DNA from: Nocardia sp.
GTDB taxonomy: Bacteria; Actinomycetota; Actinomycetes; Mycobacteriales; Mycobacteriaceae
DNA length: 64,000 nt
Direction: 5' to 3'
Assembly: GCF_025465275.1 (NCBI RefSeq)
Contig: NZ_JAODNK010000176.1
Location: 33,685 to 97,684, forward strand
The number at the start of each line of letters is the position of its first letter. Within the stretch, counting starts at the first letter, position 1. The notes below the pieces were generated by a model. It worked only from the letters and a program-made list of their open reading frames with translations, made no database searches and was not told where the DNA came from. Shown here one piece after another: positions 1-8,383 of the stretch. Made by a program: the position numbers and the translations under genes.

Positions 1-630
1 CGGCTGGCGCCCGAACATCCGTTCCCGGCTGGTCTCGAGGATTCCTACGCCGCGTTGCAGTGGGCGGTGCGGGAGGCGGATGAGCTGCGGATCGATATCA
101 CTCGCATCGGGGTGGCAGGTGACAGCGCGGGTGGAGCCATCGCGGCGGGTCTCGTATTGTTCGCCCGCGATCAGCACGGGCCCGAATTGTGCTTCCAGCT
201 CTTGGATTTCCCGGCCACCGACGATCGTTTGCAGACTCCGTCGGCCACCGAATACGCCGATACTCCGAATATTGACGGGCCCAGCCTGCAGGTGATCTGG
301 CGGCACTATCTGGGCGCGGAGGTCGAACCCGGCAGTGCGGAGGTGTCGCAGTATGCCGCCGTTGCGCGGGCGGCCGATCTCTCCGGTCTGCCGCCGACCT
401 ACATCTCGACCAGCCAGTTCGACCCGGTTCGCGATGACGGCATCGACTACGCCCAGCGCCTGGCCCGGGCCGGTGTGCCCACCGAATTGCATTTGTACCC
501 GGGCACTTTCCACGGTTCCGGCCTCGTCGCCGATGCCGCGGTGAGTCGCCGCGCCGCCGCTGATCAGCTCGACGCGCTGCGCCGCGGATTGCGGCTGGAG
601 GCATCCGCGTCCGAGCCCGCCGTGGTGTAG
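1..630 (+). CDS. Alpha/beta hydrolase, HSL-type, 3' part only
   Basis: This is the C-terminal 209 residues of a hormone-sensitive-lipase-type carboxylesterase whose start lies before the window. The frame is open from base 1 and begins with the family signature RLAPEHPFPA, which follows the oxyanion HGGG motif in intact proteins. The nucleophile elbow GDSAGG is near base 118, the acid is probably in SQFDPVRDDG, and the catalytic His is in GTFHGSG near base 505. Such enzymes hydrolyse short to medium acyl esters in the cytoplasm. The natural substrate cannot be told from sequence. Confidence 0.88.
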   Translation, partial: RLAPEHPFPAGLEDSYAALQWAVREADELRIDITRIGVAGDSAGGAIAAGLVLFARDQHGPELCFQLLDFPATDDRLQTPSATEYADTPNIDGPSLQVIWRHYLGAEVEPGSAEVSQYAAVARAADLSGLPPTYISTSQFDPVRDDGIDYAQRLARAGVPTELHLYPGTFHGSGLVADAAVSRRAAADQLDALRRGLRLEASASEPAVV

Positions 631-795
631 AGCAATACCTTCCCGCACGTGCGAATCAGGGGTCGGAGTGACGATCTCGGCCGCATCGGTGACCGAACCA
701 GCCGCCGCCCTCGCTGTGGGCCGCCGATCGCCGTTCAATTCGATCACCACAGTGTGCGTCCTCGACATCCCGAGGGCTTATGGGAAGGCAAGGCA

Positions 796-1677
796 GTGAC
801 CGAATTTCTGAATATGAGTGGCGGCCGGATCGCATACGACGTGACCGGAGACGGGCCGCTGCTGGTGTTGTCGCACGGTATGGGCGACCACCGCCAGGTG
901 TACCGGCACCTCGTGCCGCGGCTCGCCGCCGCCGGCTACCGGGTTGTCAATGTGGACATGCGGGGACACGGTGAGTCGAGCCTGGACTGGGAATCGGTGA
1001 CCGGTAAGGCCGCCATCAGCCGCACCGATGTCGCCAATGATCTGATCGAGGTGATCGCGCATTTCGGCGGTCCGGCCGTGATCGTCGGGCATTCGCTGTC
1101 CGGCGGAGCCGCGACCATCGCCGCGGCCACCGCACCGGAACTGGTGGCGGCCATTGTCGAGATCAATCCGTTCACCCTGGTCCAGAAGGCCGATATGAAG
1201 GCCCTGCTGACGAACCGCCGCCATCGGCGGGGCATGGTGCGCTTGGGCCTGCTGTTCACGCTGCGCAGTGTCCGGGCGTGGCTGCGCTACCTCGACGTCG
1301 CCTACCCCGCCAAGCCGGAGGACTACCGCGAGTACATGGACGGGTTGGCCGCCGTCCTGCGGCAGCCGGGCCGGATGGCGGAATTCATGAAAACCGGCAA
1401 CTCCACGCCCGCCGACGCACAGGCCCAGCTGCCCGGTGTCACCTGCCCGGCGCTGGTGATCTTCGGATCGCTGGACCCCGACTTCCCGGACCCGAGGGCC
1501 GAGGGCGAAGCCATCGTCACCGCCATGCCGGCCGGCGTCGGCCAGGTGGCGATGGCCGAGGGCGCGGGGCATTACCCACATGCCCAAATGGCCGACGTCA
1601 CAGGAGAACTCATTCTCCGATTCCTGGCCGCGCGGGTCTCGGACGACCGGATCGAGCTCGGCCACCAGGTGGGCTGA
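796..1677 (+). CDS. Alpha/beta hydrolase
   Basis: A 293-residue alpha/beta-hydrolase fold protein. After an N-terminal strand pair it shows the oxyanion-region SHGMGDHRQ, the strand VVNVDMRGHGES, the nucleophile elbow GHSLSGG, an acid in FGSLDPDFPD and a C-terminal His in GAGHYPHAQ. The frame is open to 649, but the GTG at 796 is chosen because GGGAAGG lies about 8 bases upstream and homology starts there. It could be an esterase, epoxide hydrolase or haloperoxidase-like enzyme; the sequence does not decide. Confidence 0.85.
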   Translation: MTEFLNMSGGRIAYDVTGDGPLLVLSHGMGDHRQVYRHLVPRLAAAGYRVVNVDMRGHGESSLDWESVTGKAAISRTDVANDLIEVIAHFGGPAVIVGHSLSGGAATIAAATAPELVAAIVEINPFTLVQKADMKALLTNRRHRRGMVRLGLLFTLRSVRAWLRYLDVAYPAKPEDYREYMDGLAAVLRQPGRMAEFMKTGNSTPADAQAQLPGVTCPALVIFGSLDPDFPDPRAEGEAIVTAMPAGVGQVAMAEGAGHYPHAQMADVTGELILRFLAARVSDDRIELGHQVG

Positions 1678-1819
1678 CCGCGTGTTCTCGCCCGGATCGT
1701 GTGCGTTTCAGGGGTGGCCGGTCGCACCGGGCGGCTTCCGATCACCCCGCACGTAACCCTCGTGAGGCGTAGCAACAGGTTGATATTCCTTGGACTCTCT
1801 TGTCCACGAAAGGATTTCA

Positions 1820-2446
1820 ATGACCACCCTGCTGCACATCAATGCCTCGGCCCGTGGCGCGCACAGCCAGTCGAAGGCGCTGGCACAGACTTTCATCGAA
1901 GGGCTGACGGCGCGTGACCCGGAGCTGATCGTCGACACCCTCGATCTCTTCGAGGCGAAGCTGCCCGAATTCGGTACGCACGCAGCCGAAGCCAAGCTCG
2001 CGCTGTTCACCGGCCGGGATCAGACTCCCGAACAATTGGTGGCCTGGGAGCAGGCGCGCACGGTCTTCGACCGCTTCGCGGCAGCCGATCAGTACGTCAT
2101 CAATATCCCGATCTGGAATGCGGGCGTCCCGTACATCTTCAAGCAGTGGGTCGATATCGTCACCCAGCCCGGCTGGGCATTCACCTTCGATCCGCAGACC
2201 GGCTACTCCGGGCTGCTCACCCAGAAGCGTGTGGTCACCGTCTACACCAGCGGTGTGCACCAGCCCGGCGTGCCGGTGGAGTTCGGCTCCGACTTCGCGA
2301 CTCCGTTCGTGCAGGATTGGCTGAACTTCGTGGGTATCAAGGACATTGCGGAGATCCGGTTCGCGCCCACGGTGCTGACCGAGGATGCGCAGGCCGGGTT
2401 CGCGGCAGCTCAGGAGCGTGCGCGTGAGCTCGCCGCCGGATACTGA
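1820..2446 (+). CDS. azoR: FMN-dependent NADH:quinone reductase / azoreductase
   Basis: A 208-residue flavodoxin-fold reductase of the AzoR/AcpD family, about the usual length. The N-terminus LHINASARGAHSQSKALA is the FMN-phosphate-binding loop of the family. Members use NADH to reduce quinones and azo compounds by two electrons, which protects against electrophilic quinones. The ATG at 1820 follows GAAAGGA. The MFS gene overlaps its 3' end by 23 bases, so the two are probably co-transcribed and may act together in detoxification. Confidence 0.9.
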   Translation: MTTLLHINASARGAHSQSKALAQTFIEGLTARDPELIVDTLDLFEAKLPEFGTHAAEAKLALFTGRDQTPEQLVAWEQARTVFDRFAAADQYVINIPIWNAGVPYIFKQWVDIVTQPGWAFTFDPQTGYSGLLTQKRVVTVYTSGVHQPGVPVEFGSDFATPFVQDWLNFVGIKDIAEIRFAPTVLTEDAQAGFAAAQERARELAAGY

Positions 2447-3656
2447 GCAGCAGGTCTGGGCCCCGGCCGGGCGCACCGTCGGGGCCGTCTGCGCGGTGGG
2501 AATTCTGGTAGTCGGTCAGCTGTATGTGGTGCTGCCGGTACTGAATCGGCTGGCGCTGGACTGGGATACCGCCAAGTCGGCCGCGACCTGGACCACTACC
2601 GCGTTCGGATTGGCTTACGGCGCAGGCTTTCTGGTGACCGGACCGCTCTCCGATCGCTGGGGGCGGCGGCCGGTCATTGTCGGCGGGCTGATCGCCACCG
2701 TGCTCAGTTCACTCATTGTTGCCCTCGCTCCGGGGCTGGGCACCGGGCTGGCCGCCCGCATTCTGCAGGGATTGACCGCCTCGTTCTTCGCCCCGGCAGC
2801 GTTCGCGTATCTGTCCGAGCGTATAGCCCCAGAGCGCCGGATCTTTGCGCTCACCTGCCTGACCAGCTCTTTCCTCGCGGCAGGTGTGGTGGCGCAGGTG
2901 CTGGCACAGCTCATCGGGAATGCCTGGGGATGGCATGCCATCTTCATCGCGGGAGCTCTCGCCTTCGTGGTGTCGGCTGTGGTGCTGCAGGTCGTGCTGG
3001 AAGGTGAGGCGAAAGCGGAGGGGAAGACCACGGCGCAGTCGGCGGGATTCGGCGAGACACTGCGAACCGTGTTCGCACCCTTCGCCGCTCTGCTGCGGCA
3101 GGGCCGTTTGGTGCTGCTGTACCTGAGCTGCCTGGCGGTGCTCGGCTCGTTCGTCGGGCTGTACACCGGTATTCAGCTCGCACCACCGGAGGGTGTGGGA
3201 TCGAGCAACGGTGCGCTACTTGCCTTGCGGGCCAGTGCGATTCCCGCCATGATCGCGGTCCCGCTGCTCGCCGGGCGGCTGGGCGTGATCGCTCCGCATA
3301 CCCGGGTGATCGTCGCGCTGGGCATCGCCGGGATCGCCGCGGCGGTGACCGCGATTCCGTTCGGCGGAGTCTGGGTCGCGGTCTGGTTGCTGGTGTTCGT
3401 CGCTGCGATCGCCGTCGCGGCTCCGGCCGCCGTGCAGGCCATCGCTGCGCAGGCGGGTGCGGCACGTGGCGCCGCCACCGCGCTCTACACCTTCGCGCTG
3501 TTCGTGGGCGCGAGTGCGGGTCCGCAGGTGGCGAATCTCTTTGCCTACAGTGGGTATTCGGCGGTGGCACTGGCCATTGCCGGATTCACGCTTGCCGGTG
3601 CGGCGCTGGCCTACGCCTCGGCGCGTGGTCGGGGGGTTATCACCACCCTGGTTTGA
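2424..3656 (+). CDS. MFS transporter
   Basis: A 410-residue major facilitator with about 12 hydrophobic segments. The loop LSDRWGRRPV between segments 2 and 3 is the MFS motif A of the drug:H+ antiporter group. The GTG at 2424 is inside the azoreductase gene, giving a 23-base overlap and likely translational coupling; an upstream in-frame start at 2385 would only add shadow sequence. The pairing suggests export of a quinone-like or other toxic compound, but this is inference and no substrate can be read from the sequence. Confidence 0.87.
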   Translation: MSSPPDTEQQVWAPAGRTVGAVCAVGILVVGQLYVVLPVLNRLALDWDTAKSAATWTTTAFGLAYGAGFLVTGPLSDRWGRRPVIVGGLIATVLSSLIVALAPGLGTGLAARILQGLTASFFAPAAFAYLSERIAPERRIFALTCLTSSFLAAGVVAQVLAQLIGNAWGWHAIFIAGALAFVVSAVVLQVVLEGEAKAEGKTTAQSAGFGETLRTVFAPFAALLRQGRLVLLYLSCLAVLGSFVGLYTGIQLAPPEGVGSSNGALLALRASAIPAMIAVPLLAGRLGVIAPHTRVIVALGIAGIAAAVTAIPFGGVWVAVWLLVFVAAIAVAAPAAVQAIAAQAGAARGAATALYTFALFVGASAGPQVANLFAYSGYSAVALAIAGFTLAGAALAYASARGRGVITTLV

Positions 3657-3699
3657 ATCGTTGTCTGTAATTCCCTGCGCCACATAGTTTTTCAATCAC

Positions 3700-3802
3700 G
3701 GTCATGAGTTCCAGCGTCAAGCCCCGGCTTGCTGGGCGGCAACCCTCCAGCGACGGCGGGGTGCTCCGGGTGACGACCGGATGGCGGCAGAAGCGCCGCC
3801 AT
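3700..3802 (+). promoter_or_regulatory. SAM-IV-like riboswitch with downstream hairpin
   Basis: The leader at 3700-3778 has the conserved core of the actinobacterial SAM-IV (SAM-I/IV clan) riboswitch: GGTCATGAG at the 5' side, CAGCGTCAAGCCCCGGCTTG, then GGCAACCCTCC, then GGGGTG and CCGGGTGACGACC closing P1 (GGTC 3700-3703 with GACC 3775-3778). CCAGC/GCTGG and AAGCC/GGCTT form nested helices. A hairpin with 8-bp arms (3781-3788 and 3795-3802) follows, then the SD GGAGG and the ATG at 3831. This would let S-adenosylmethionine control the operon starting at 3831, probably turning it off. Confidence 0.82.
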
Positions 3803-3830
3803 AAGCGTGCTCGCTCTCGGAGGTAGAACC

Positions 3831-4619
3831 ATGTCTGTAGCCCAACTTTCCTCGGCGCATCCTGCGACCGAACCGCTGACGGCCGGTGCGATACTGCTGG
3901 TCGCCGACCGGTTCCGGGGCATAACCGAGGACGACCGGGCCTTTACGGTGTCCGGGCTGGTCGCCGCCCTGCGCGGCGGCCGGCTGCGGGAGGCGTCGGA
4001 GCCGCTCACCATCCATCTCGGGCAGGGTGTCACCAGCCACGATCTGGACTATGTCGAGCATGTGGCGACCGTGCACGCACCGGCGGGAGTGCAGGTGACC
4101 GGTCCGGTCGCCGAGCCCGCGCCGCGGCACCAGGTACACAAGTATCAGAACTCGAATGTGCTGCTGGCCAACCTCATTCGGGAGAACGACACCGAGTTCC
4201 GGGCAGATCTGCGGATTCACGGTGACAATGAATTGCTGCTGGACCATCAGACCGGCGAACACGTGCAGGGTCTGGTGATCGTAGAGGCGGTGCGACAGCT
4301 GTTCCTCGGAGCCTTCGAGTTGGAGTACGGCCGGCGCTGGCCCGAGCAGCACTTCTACATCGTCTGGAACAGCATCGAATTGGAGTTCAAGTCGTTCCTG
4401 TTCCCGCTGCCCGCCACCCTGCACGCGGTCCTCACCCCGGTCTCGATCGAGGACCCCGCCAAGCTGGAGTTCGCCGTCGAAGTGGATGTGCGCCAGCTCG
4501 ATCGTAGTGTGGCGACCACCCGCATCACCTACGCCGCCCTGCCGAACGAGCGCATTTCGCAGATCGAACGGCACAAGGCGGCCAAGGCGATTGCCGCGTA
4601 CCTGGGTGCGGTGGCATGA
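3831..4619 (+). CDS. AfsA/ScbA-type A-factor biosynthesis hotdog protein
   Basis: A 262-residue protein whose residues about 100-260 match the AfsA hotdog domain: HKYQNSNVLLANL, then the helix region EHVQGLVIVEAVRQLFLG, typical of enzymes that join a beta-ketoacyl chain to dihydroxyacetone phosphate in gamma-butyrolactone synthesis. AfsA has two hotdog repeats; only one is clear here, and the first 95 residues are not recognised. The ATG at 3831 follows GGAGG. It lies behind a SAM-IV-like riboswitch and overlaps a HAD phosphatase gene by 4 bases, which fits a phosphorylated butenolide intermediate. The product is unknown. Confidence 0.75.
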   Translation: MSVAQLSSAHPATEPLTAGAILLVADRFRGITEDDRAFTVSGLVAALRGGRLREASEPLTIHLGQGVTSHDLDYVEHVATVHAPAGVQVTGPVAEPAPRHQVHKYQNSNVLLANLIRENDTEFRADLRIHGDNELLLDHQTGEHVQGLVIVEAVRQLFLGAFELEYGRRWPEQHFYIVWNSIELEFKSFLFPLPATLHAVLTPVSIEDPAKLEFAVEVDVRQLDRSVATTRITYAALPNERISQIERHKAAKAIAAYLGAVA

Positions 4620-5347
4620 GTGCCCCTGCTGCCGCGGCCTTCTTCGATGTCGACGAAACCCTGATCACGGTTAAGAGCATGTTCGCCTTCCAGCGTTTCT
4701 GGCTGGCCGAGCACGGTGACGACGGAACCGAATACGCACGATTGAGCGGGGAGGTGAAGGAGCGGGCGGCCGCGGGCGTGCCACGGGAGGAGGTCAATCG
4801 GCACTACTACCGCGCGTATCGCGGTGTGCCCGCCGCAGACCTCGCCGCGGCGGGCAGGCGGTGGTTCGCGGCCTTCACGGCCGAGGGCGCCGCCTATTAC
4901 ACCGATGCGGTGGAAACACTGTGCGCCCACCGTGATTCGGGAGTGGTGACGGTGCTGCTCTCGGGATCGTTCGCCGCCCCGCTGGCCCCCGTGGCAGCGG
5001 CGCTCGGCGCCGATCACCTCATTGCCACCAACCTGGTGGCGGACGAGAACGGTGTGCTGACCGGTGAAATCGAGCGGCCGATGATCGGTCCGGGCAAGGC
5101 GGACGCTGTCGTGAGGTTCCTGCTTGCACAGGGCATCTCGGTCGAGAACACCTATGGCTACGGCGATCACGCCAGTGATCTGCCGTTCCTGCGGTCGGTC
5201 ACGCACCGGGGTTTCCGGGGCGACGATCCGGTGCTGGCCGAACAGGCGAGTGCCGGTGGCTGGATTCATTTGGGCGACAAGGTGAGTGCTGCGGTCGGCG
5301 GCCCCGGCCGGATTCTCGCCGAGCAGGAAGCGGTATCGGTATGGTGA
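4616..5347 (+). CDS. HAD-IB family phosphatase
   Basis: A 243-residue HAD hydrolase of subfamily IB (SerB-like). It shows motif I FFDVDETLIT, motif II LLSGS, the motif III lysine in GPGKADAVVRF and motif IV GYGDHASDLPFL. Members remove phosphate from small metabolites; the neighbouring AfsA-like gene suggests it could dephosphorylate the AfsA product, a step known in A-factor synthesis. Its ATG overlaps the previous stop (ATGA), so it is translationally coupled and under the same riboswitch. Phosphoserine or lysophosphatidate phosphatase activity is also possible. Confidence 0.82.
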   Translation: MSAPAAAAFFDVDETLITVKSMFAFQRFWLAEHGDDGTEYARLSGEVKERAAAGVPREEVNRHYYRAYRGVPAADLAAAGRRWFAAFTAEGAAYYTDAVETLCAHRDSGVVTVLLSGSFAAPLAPVAAALGADHLIATNLVADENGVLTGEIERPMIGPGKADAVVRFLLAQGISVENTYGYGDHASDLPFLRSVTHRGFRGDDPVLAEQASAGGWIHLGDKVSAAVGGPGRILAEQEAVSVW

Positions 5348-6183
5348 CCAGAACGTACGAGCTGACCCCGACCACCCAGGGTCCGCTGTATCCGCCGAGC
5401 GAAGTGCTCGATGCCGCAGGCGATTTCATCGTCGTCGGCTGGTTGAACGAGCCCGGGCCGGACGGTTCGGTCGCGCGGCGCTGGGGCCGGGCCATTGTCG
5501 CGGCCGATACGCCGGTGCCGAAGTTCGGTGCGCTGGCGCCCTATACGGTCGTGCGCGAGCTGCCGGAGGAATTGCCGGAGGAGGACGCGGCGAGCGTGCT
5601 GTACACACTCCCACTTCCCTTGCCCGCCAATAACTATCCCATGGTCTTCGCGCCGGATCAGCGGCCCGATGCCGATGCGGTGCGGCGTCCGAGCTATCCG
5701 TTCCACGAGACGCCGATTCCGGATCTGCGCCCCGAGGACGGGCGCAGGCTCACCACCCCGGTGACCCTGGGGGAGTGGCTGCGGGCGCGCGGGAGCGTCG
5801 AGGTCACGGTCGGCGAGGACGGTCGAAACGGTGAATTCCGTTTCGAATTCACCGATCTCATACCTGATTCGCTCTACACCGTGATGTCATTGCGCAGCAA
5901 TGACCTGCACCCGGACGCGCCTACGCGTCCCGGGCCGCTCGGGGTGCCCAATGTGTTCATCACGGATACGGACGGTGCCGGCACTTACCGTGCCGTGCTG
6001 CCGAATCCGTTCCCGGATCCGGCCTTACCCGGCGCGAATCGGATCATCAGCGTTGTGGTGCTGTGGCAGAGCTACCAGCAGAACTACGGCGGGGCCATCG
6101 GGCACTTCGGACTCGGAGGCGATATCCATGCTCAGCTGAAACTGCCGAGCCCGACCTTCGAGGAGTTCTTGACGACGGACTGA
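5341..6183 (+). CDS. Unknown protein, third gene of the riboswitch operon
   Basis: A 280-residue soluble protein with no signal peptide or membrane segment that I do not recognise. The ATG at 5341 lies 7 bases inside the phosphatase gene. The second half alternates strands and ends in a region (SLYTVMSLRSNDLHP, then GTYRAVLPNPFPDP, then VVVLWQSYQQNYGG) that looks like a beta-sandwich. There is no clear catalytic motif. Position makes it the probable third component of the AfsA/phosphatase pathway. A strong terminator follows 20 bases after the stop. Confidence 0.72.
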   Translation: MVTRTYELTPTTQGPLYPPSEVLDAAGDFIVVGWLNEPGPDGSVARRWGRAIVAADTPVPKFGALAPYTVVRELPEELPEEDAASVLYTLPLPLPANNYPMVFAPDQRPDADAVRRPSYPFHETPIPDLRPEDGRRLTTPVTLGEWLRARGSVEVTVGEDGRNGEFRFEFTDLIPDSLYTVMSLRSNDLHPDAPTRPGPLGVPNVFITDTDGAGTYRAVLPNPFPDPALPGANRIISVVVLWQSYQQNYGGAIGHFGLGGDIHAQLKLPSPTFEEFLTTD

Positions 6184-6202
6184 CATTTGCGTGTGCAGTG
6201 CG

Positions 6203-6232
6203 ACGGCGGGGTCCTTCGGGCCCCGCCGTTTT
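6203..6232 (+). terminator. Rho-independent terminator
   Basis: Arms ACGGCGGGG (6203-6211) and CCCCGCCGT (6221-6229), extended inward by 3 pairs, close a tiny loop and run into TTTT at 6229-6232. It ends the riboswitch operon and also lies just before the stop of the converging TetR gene. Confidence 0.85.
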
Positions 6233-6243
6233 ACCGACCACAT

Positions 6244-6864
6244 TCAGGGAGTGAGAGTACGCACGGACAGCCGCGCGCATTCGGCCGCGAGCTCGGCCGT
6301 GGACAGTGCCAGACTGCCGTCGAGCCAGCCCTCGATGAGCTGGTTGACGCCGCCGGTGATGAACAGCGCCGCGCGGCGCAGTGATTCGGGATCGAGCTCG
6401 GTTTCGAGTGCGGTCGGCGCGTACTGCACGACCAGATCGGCGATGATGCCGAGCATTTCGCGGCGGCGCTCCGCCAGCCCCGCGACCCCGGCTGGGTCGC
6501 TGGTGGCGATGCGGTGGATGTGCGGGTCGCCGGCGACGATATCGAGCAGGGCCTGCAGCCCGGATTGCAGCTTTTCCGCAGCGCCGCCCGCCTCGGCGAC
6601 GCCCGCCTGGACCATGGCGGTGAGCAGTTGATCGCGGAGCTGATCGGCAATGGCCACCAGCAGTTCATCGCGATTGGCGAAGTGCTCGTAGAAGTACCGA
6701 TCGGTGAGCCCGGACGCCTTGCAGACCCCGCGCACGGTCACCGCCGCCGTGCCCAATTCACCCCATAGCCGCTGCCCGACCGTGAGCAGCCTGGTGCGGC
6801 GTTCGGCGCGTCGATCCTCGGCGCTCACGCCGCCATAACTGCGGACCACTCCCGACCTTGTCAT
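6244..6864 (-). CDS. TetR family regulator
   Basis: A 206-residue TetR repressor. The N-terminal helix-turn-helix is VTVRGVCKASGLTDRYFYEHFANRDELL, preceded by a basic helix AEDRRAERRTRLL. The rest is a helical ligand domain with no assignable ligand. The start at 6864 (ATG) is preferred over 6891 because the divergent carotenoid oxygenase promoter should lie there. The divergent gene at 6935 is the obvious target, with a candidate operator at 6876-6888. Confidence 0.85.
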   Translation of the reverse strand: MTRSGVVRSYGGVSAEDRRAERRTRLLTVGQRLWGELGTAAVTVRGVCKASGLTDRYFYEHFANRDELLVAIADQLRDQLLTAMVQAGVAEAGGAAEKLQSGLQALLDIVAGDPHIHRIATSDPAGVAGLAERRREMLGIIADLVVQYAPTALETELDPESLRRAALFITGGVNQLIEGWLDGSLALSTAELAAECARLSVRTLTP

Positions 6865-6875
6865 TGACAGCCATC

Positions 6876-6888
6876 TTAGAACACCTAA
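6876..6888. promoter_or_regulatory. Candidate TetR operator
   Basis: TTAG-N5-CTAA (TTAGAACACCTAA) lies between the divergent TetR gene (start 6864) and the carotenoid oxygenase gene (start 6935). The site is short and could be chance; the location is right for autoregulation and repression of the oxygenase. Confidence 0.4.
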
Positions 6889-6934
6889 CAATTGGACGAC
6901 GCCTGTCGTCAGAATGCGGTTTCAAGGGAGAATC

Positions 6935-8374
6935 ATGGCCATCGATGAGCTGTCGGCTTCCACCACCGACCTGTACCGGCGGGCCTATGACCCGCTGCCC
7001 GACGAACTCGACTACCGCGTGACCCAGATCGACGGCGCACTGCCGAAAGATCTGACCGGCACCCTCTATCGCATCGGGCCGGGTAAGTTCCAGGTCGGAA
7101 AGACGCTGCTGCACAGCATCTTCGACGGCGACGGCATGGTGTCGCAGCTGGTGCTGGACGGCGATTCGGTGCACTATCGCAATCGCTATGTGCGCACCCG
7201 GCACTTCGAGCACGGCCAGCGCTCGGACCGGATTCGCTATCGCGGTGTGGGAGACCAGATTCCGGGCGGCCCGCTCGCCAATGTGGGTCGCATGGCCGCG
7301 AATGTCGCCAATACCAATATCGTGAACTACGCGGGCGGACTGCTGGCGCTGTGGGAGATGGGCAATCCGCACCGGATCGACCCGGACAGCCTGGAGACGC
7401 TGGGGCGCTTCGACTTCGACGGCAAGCTCGGCTTCCTGGGCGCGTTCTCCGCGCATCCGAAGTGGGATCCGGACACCGGTGATATGTACAACTTCGGCCT
7501 GGATCTGCTGCCGACCCCGCGGATTCGCACGTATCGGGTGGATCGGGCAGGGAAGCTGCACACCCTCGCCACGATTCCCATGCTCGATCTGCCGTGGAAC
7601 CACGATTTCGCGCTCACCCAGCGGTATCTGGTGTTCGTATTGGATCCGCTGCTGCCGGATCTGGTGAAGATCACCCTCGCCACCCGCAGTTTCATCGATT
7701 CACTCGATTTCAAGCGGTCCAAGGGCACCCGCTTCCTGCTCGTGCCGAAGGACGGTGGCAAGCCGCGCATCATCGAACACGAGGCGCTGCTGCACGTACA
7801 CCTCACCAATGCCTATGACGATGGCGACGATGTGGTCATCGAGCTGGTCCGCTTCGATACCGAATGGCAGGAATTCCGGCGCTTGACCAGTGCCGTCAAT
7901 ACGCCGGAGGCCCCGCGCTTCCCATCCTCGCGGCTCATGCAGTACCGGATTACCAAGGGCGGCACCGTGATCGAGCGTGAGCTAAGCGGGACCAGCTGTG
8001 AGTTCCCGCAATTCGACTGGCGGCGCGGGAGCAGGGAACACCACTACAGCTATCTCGCCGCCATGGGCTCGGGCGCCACCGGCCTGCTGAACTCGATCAT
8101 GAAGGTTGACCACCGCACCGGTGTCACCACCGAGTGCGATTTCGGGCTCAGCGCTGTCGGTGAGCCCCTGTTCGTACCCCGGACGAAGGATGCCGACGAG
8201 GACGACGGCTGGCTGTTGTTCCTCAATCACGAACTCGCCGAAAACCGTTCGCAGCTGGTCGTTCTCGATGCCCGTGACCTGGAAGGCGGCCCGCTGGCCG
8301 CCGCATGGCTCGAGCACCACATCCCCTGGGGTTTCCATGGCACCTTCACCCGCCGGCAGGCAGTCGTGGGGTAG
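6935..8374 (+). CDS. Carotenoid oxygenase family (RPE65-like) dioxygenase
   Basis: A 479-residue seven-bladed propeller oxygenase of normal length. The four iron-binding histidines can be placed: His174 (SAHPKW), His223 (PWNHDF), His289 (HLTNAY) and His468 (GFHGTF). These non-haem Fe(II) enzymes cleave a double bond in carotenoids, stilbenes or lignin-type aromatics such as isoeugenol. The ATG at 6935 follows AAGGGA. It is divergent from a TetR gene and ends 9 bases from the converging PucR gene. I cannot tell apocarotenoid from phenylpropanoid substrates by sequence alone. Confidence 0.92.
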   Translation: MAIDELSASTTDLYRRAYDPLPDELDYRVTQIDGALPKDLTGTLYRIGPGKFQVGKTLLHSIFDGDGMVSQLVLDGDSVHYRNRYVRTRHFEHGQRSDRIRYRGVGDQIPGGPLANVGRMAANVANTNIVNYAGGLLALWEMGNPHRIDPDSLETLGRFDFDGKLGFLGAFSAHPKWDPDTGDMYNFGLDLLPTPRIRTYRVDRAGKLHTLATIPMLDLPWNHDFALTQRYLVFVLDPLLPDLVKITLATRSFIDSLDFKRSKGTRFLLVPKDGGKPRIIEHEALLHVHLTNAYDDGDDVVIELVRFDTEWQEFRRLTSAVNTPEAPRFPSSRLMQYRITKGGTVIERELSGTSCEFPQFDWRRGSREHHYSYLAAMGSGATGLLNSIMKVDHRTGVTTECDFGLSAVGEPLFVPRTKDADEDDGWLLFLNHELAENRSQLVVLDARDLEGGPLAAAWLEHHIPWGFHGTFTRRQAVVG

Positions 8375-8383
8375 CCGCCGGGG

